A DNA stretch of 64,000 nt, taken from assembly GCA_016709545.1 (NCBI GenBank), contig JADJMO010000010.1, forward strand, positions 220,001 through 284,000, given 5' to 3'. Numbering within the stretch: the stretch's first letter is position 1; each line of letters begins with the position of its first letter. Origin of the DNA: Myxococcales bacterium (lineage in GTDB: Bacteria; Myxococcota_A; Polyangia; Polyangiales; JADJMO01). Both the position numbers and the translations under genes were made by a program. The notes below the pieces were generated by a model that was given only the letters and a program-made list of their open reading frames with translations, did no database searches and had not been told where the DNA came from. Shown in pieces: positions 62,346-64,000 of this stretch.

Positions 62346-64000
62346 GCGCGGTGCTCGGGATCTCCGGCGGCTACCACGACGCAGCGGCGGCACTGGTGGT
62401 CGATGGCGTGGTGGTGGCCGCGCTGCAGGAGGAGCGCCTCTCGCGTGTGAAGAACGACCCCTCGCCGCCGCTCCGCGCGGCGCGCGCGTGCCTGTCGATC
62501 GGCGGGATCGCGGCGCCCGATCGGGTGGTGTTCTACGAGAACCCCTACGCGCGGATCGAGCGGGTGCTCGTTTCGCTCCTGCGCGGGTTTCCCCGCACCT
62601 TTCGCCAGTTTCCGCGCGCGATCGGCGCACAGCTCGGGAGCAAGCTCTGGATCCTCGACGACCTCGCCGAGGGCCTCGGCGTGCCGCGCGCGAAGGTCAC
62701 CTTCGTGGCCCACCACGAGGCGCACGCCGCGAGCGCGTTCTACGCGAGCCCCTACCCGCGCGCGGCGGTGCTCACGGTGGACGGCGTCGGCGAGGAGGCC
62801 GCGACGGCGATCTGGCACGGCACCGAACAAGGGCTCCGCGAGGTCGCCCACGTGGACTACCCGTGCTCGCTCGGGCTGCTCTACGCCGCGTTCACGGCCT
62901 ACCTCGGGTTCGCGGTGAACGAGGGCGAATACAAGGTGATGGGGCTCGCCGCGTGGGGATCGCCGCGCCGCCGCGAGGAGCTCGCGAAGGTGGTGCAGCT
63001 GTCGTCGGACGGCGGCTACGAGCTCGACCTCTCGTACTTCGCGTTCCACACCGACACCGAGCTCGGGTTCTCGTCGAAGCTCGAGGCGCTGCTCGGACCG
63101 CGCAGGCCCGCGGAGAGACCGTGGGACCTAGAGACCGCCGAGGATCGCGCCTACGCGGACGTCGCCGCCAGCCTGCAGGCTCTGCTCGAGGACGCGCTGC
63201 TGGGCCTCGCGCGCACGGCCCGCAAGCGCACCGAAGAAGAGTGCCTGTGCCTCGCGGGCGGGGTCGCGCTCAACGCGGTGGCCAACGCGCGGATCGCGCG
63301 GGAGGCCGGCTTCTCCAGGGTGTTCGTGCAGCCGGCCGCGGGTGATGCTGGCGGCGCGCTCGGGGCGGCGATCCTCGGCGCGATGAAGGACGGTGCCCCG
63401 CGCCCCGCGCCGATGCGTGACGCCGCGCTCGGGGTCGCGGTCGACGCCGGAGAGGCGAACATGCTGGCGTCGGCGCTCGGCTTCGCGGTGAAGCGGGTCG
63501 ACGATCGCGACGCCGAGGTCGCCGGGAGGCTCTCGCGCGGCGAGGTGATCGCGTTTGTGGATGGTCGCTGCGAGTTCGGGCCGCGCGCTCTCGGCCAGCG
63601 CTCGATCCTCGCCGACCCACGCGCCGCGGCCACGCGCGAGCGGATCAACCGCGCGGTGAAGCGCCGCGAACCGTTCCGGCCGTTCGCGCCCTCGGCGCTC
63701 GCGGGGACGGAGCTCCGCTGGTACGACGAGCCCGGGGACGACATGACGCGCTTCATGACCACGGTTCGCCGCGCGAAGGACACGACCCTCGGGGCGGTCA
63801 CCCACGTCGATGGCACCGCGCGGCTGCACACGGTCGACCCAGAATCGCGGTTCGGCGCGTTGCTCTCGGCGGTGGAGCGCGAATCCGGGATCCCCGTGGT
63901 GCTGAACACGTCGCTGAACGGCGCGGGCGAGCCCATCTGCGCAACGGCGGCGGACGCGGTCGCGTTCTTCGCCGCGCACGCGGTGGACGCGCTCGTGGTG
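62342..64000 (+). CDS. Carbamoyltransferase, NodU/CmcH/TobZ type (3' partial)
   Basis: Begins at ATG 62342 (ATGA overlap with the ferritin-like stop) and is open to the right edge for 553 codons. The N-terminal Kae1-like domain shows GISGGYHDAAAALV, VAHHEAHAASAFYASPYPRAAVLTVDGVGE (metal-binding His pair) and LGLLYAAFTAYLGF. The C-terminal YrdC-like domain shows CEFGPRALGQRSILADPR, NRAVKRREPFRPFAPS and NTSLNGAGEPI. These enzymes transfer carbamoyl from carbamoyl phosphate to hydroxyl groups of sugars or natural products. With the SGNH hydrolase upstream it suggests modification of an exported glycan or lipid. Confidence 0.95.
   Translation, partial: MSAVLGISGGYHDAAAALVVDGVVVAALQEERLSRVKNDPSPPLRAARACLSIGGIAAPDRVVFYENPYARIERVLVSLLRGFPRTFRQFPRAIGAQLGSKLWILDDLAEGLGVPRAKVTFVAHHEAHAASAFYASPYPRAAVLTVDGVGEEAATAIWHGTEQGLREVAHVDYPCSLGLLYAAFTAYLGFAVNEGEYKVMGLAAWGSPRRREELAKVVQLSSDGGYELDLSYFAFHTDTELGFSSKLEALLGPRRPAERPWDLETAEDRAYADVAASLQALLEDALLGLARTARKRTEEECLCLAGGVALNAVANARIAREAGFSRVFVQPAAGDAGGALGAAILGAMKDGAPRPAPMRDAALGVAVDAGEANMLASALGFAVKRVDDRDAEVAGRLSRGEVIAFVDGRCEFGPRALGQRSILADPRAAATRERINRAVKRREPFRPFAPSALAGTELRWYDEPGDDMTRFMTTVRRAKDTTLGAVTHVDGTARLHTVDPESRFGALLSAVERESGIPVVLNTSLNGAGEPICATAADAVAFFAAHAVDALVV

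Overview
The window looks like chromosomal DNA of a high-GC myxobacterium (Myxococcota, probably Polyangia-like). This is inferred from very GC-rich codon use, two membrane-anchored Ser/Thr kinases with Pro/Lys/Ala-rich tails, many lipoproteins, TSP3/DUF11 surface proteins, one with a Cys + membrane helix + Arg-tail (MYXO-CTERM-like) C-terminus, and a Cys-rich multi-repeat lipoprotein. No tRNA, rRNA, CRISPR array, prophage or canonical insertion sequence was found. No gap longer than about 300 bases lacks a gene.

Layout. 1-6.9 kb: end of a c-type cytochrome with a clean terminator, gatB, a zinc-ribbon Ser/Thr kinase, a UbiB/ABC1 kinase-like protein, a divergent RodA/FtsW-type (SEDS) protein and a small exported protein. 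6.9-16.4 kb: cNMP-binding-like protein, EamA transporter coupled to holB, a large lipoprotein, a hydrolase, a membrane-anchored MutS-family ATPase overlapping a phosphopantetheinyl transferase, a DUF1993 protein and a PH-like protein. 16.4-23.3 kb: secreted phosphoesterase lipoprotein diverging from a second kinase, which overlaps a TPR/PEGA-like protein, then a DUF1554-like lipoprotein and a cupredoxin lipoprotein. 23.3-30 kb (minus strand): a probable five-gene unit, FGE-fold protein, BrkB, PBP1A, Tat-exported protein, ferritin-like protein. 30-37.7 kb: thioredoxin, a PEGA-like exported protein, a TetR/hydrolase pair with visible operator-like sites, photolyase, sigma-32-like factor, DUF2188, a C-type-lectin lipoprotein and DUF6918. 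37.8-43.3 kb: OmpA/TSP3 protein and a large DUF11/TSP3 surface protein. 43.4-53.4 kb: lipoproteins, meaB, pdxJ, Fe-type SOD, CAP-domain lipoprotein, a histone-H1-like-tailed DUF1444-like protein, an internally deleted acyl-CoA dehydrogenase and the Cys-rich repeat lipoprotein. 53.6-57.3 kb: mfd. 57.3-64 kb: two copies of a noncoding repeat with long terminal inverted repeats, a STAS-like protein, a LuxR regulator, a catalytically dead HtrA-like PDZ protein, and a tightly overlapped SGNH hydrolase / ferritin-like membrane protein / carbamoyltransferase cassette that runs off the right edge.

Two points affect use of this annotation. Six genes (TPR/PEGA at 20.6 kb, Tat protein at 24.2 kb, TetR at 31.8 kb, photolyase at 33.3 kb, lipoprotein at 42.8 kb, pdxJ at 45.9 kb) are each split by one single-base indel, and in every case a one-base correction restores a full-length family member, so base-call errors are likely. 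The most novel signal is the ~226-bp GC-palindrome element present at 57315-57541 and 59573-59797; one copy supplies the last 16 codons of the protein it follows.
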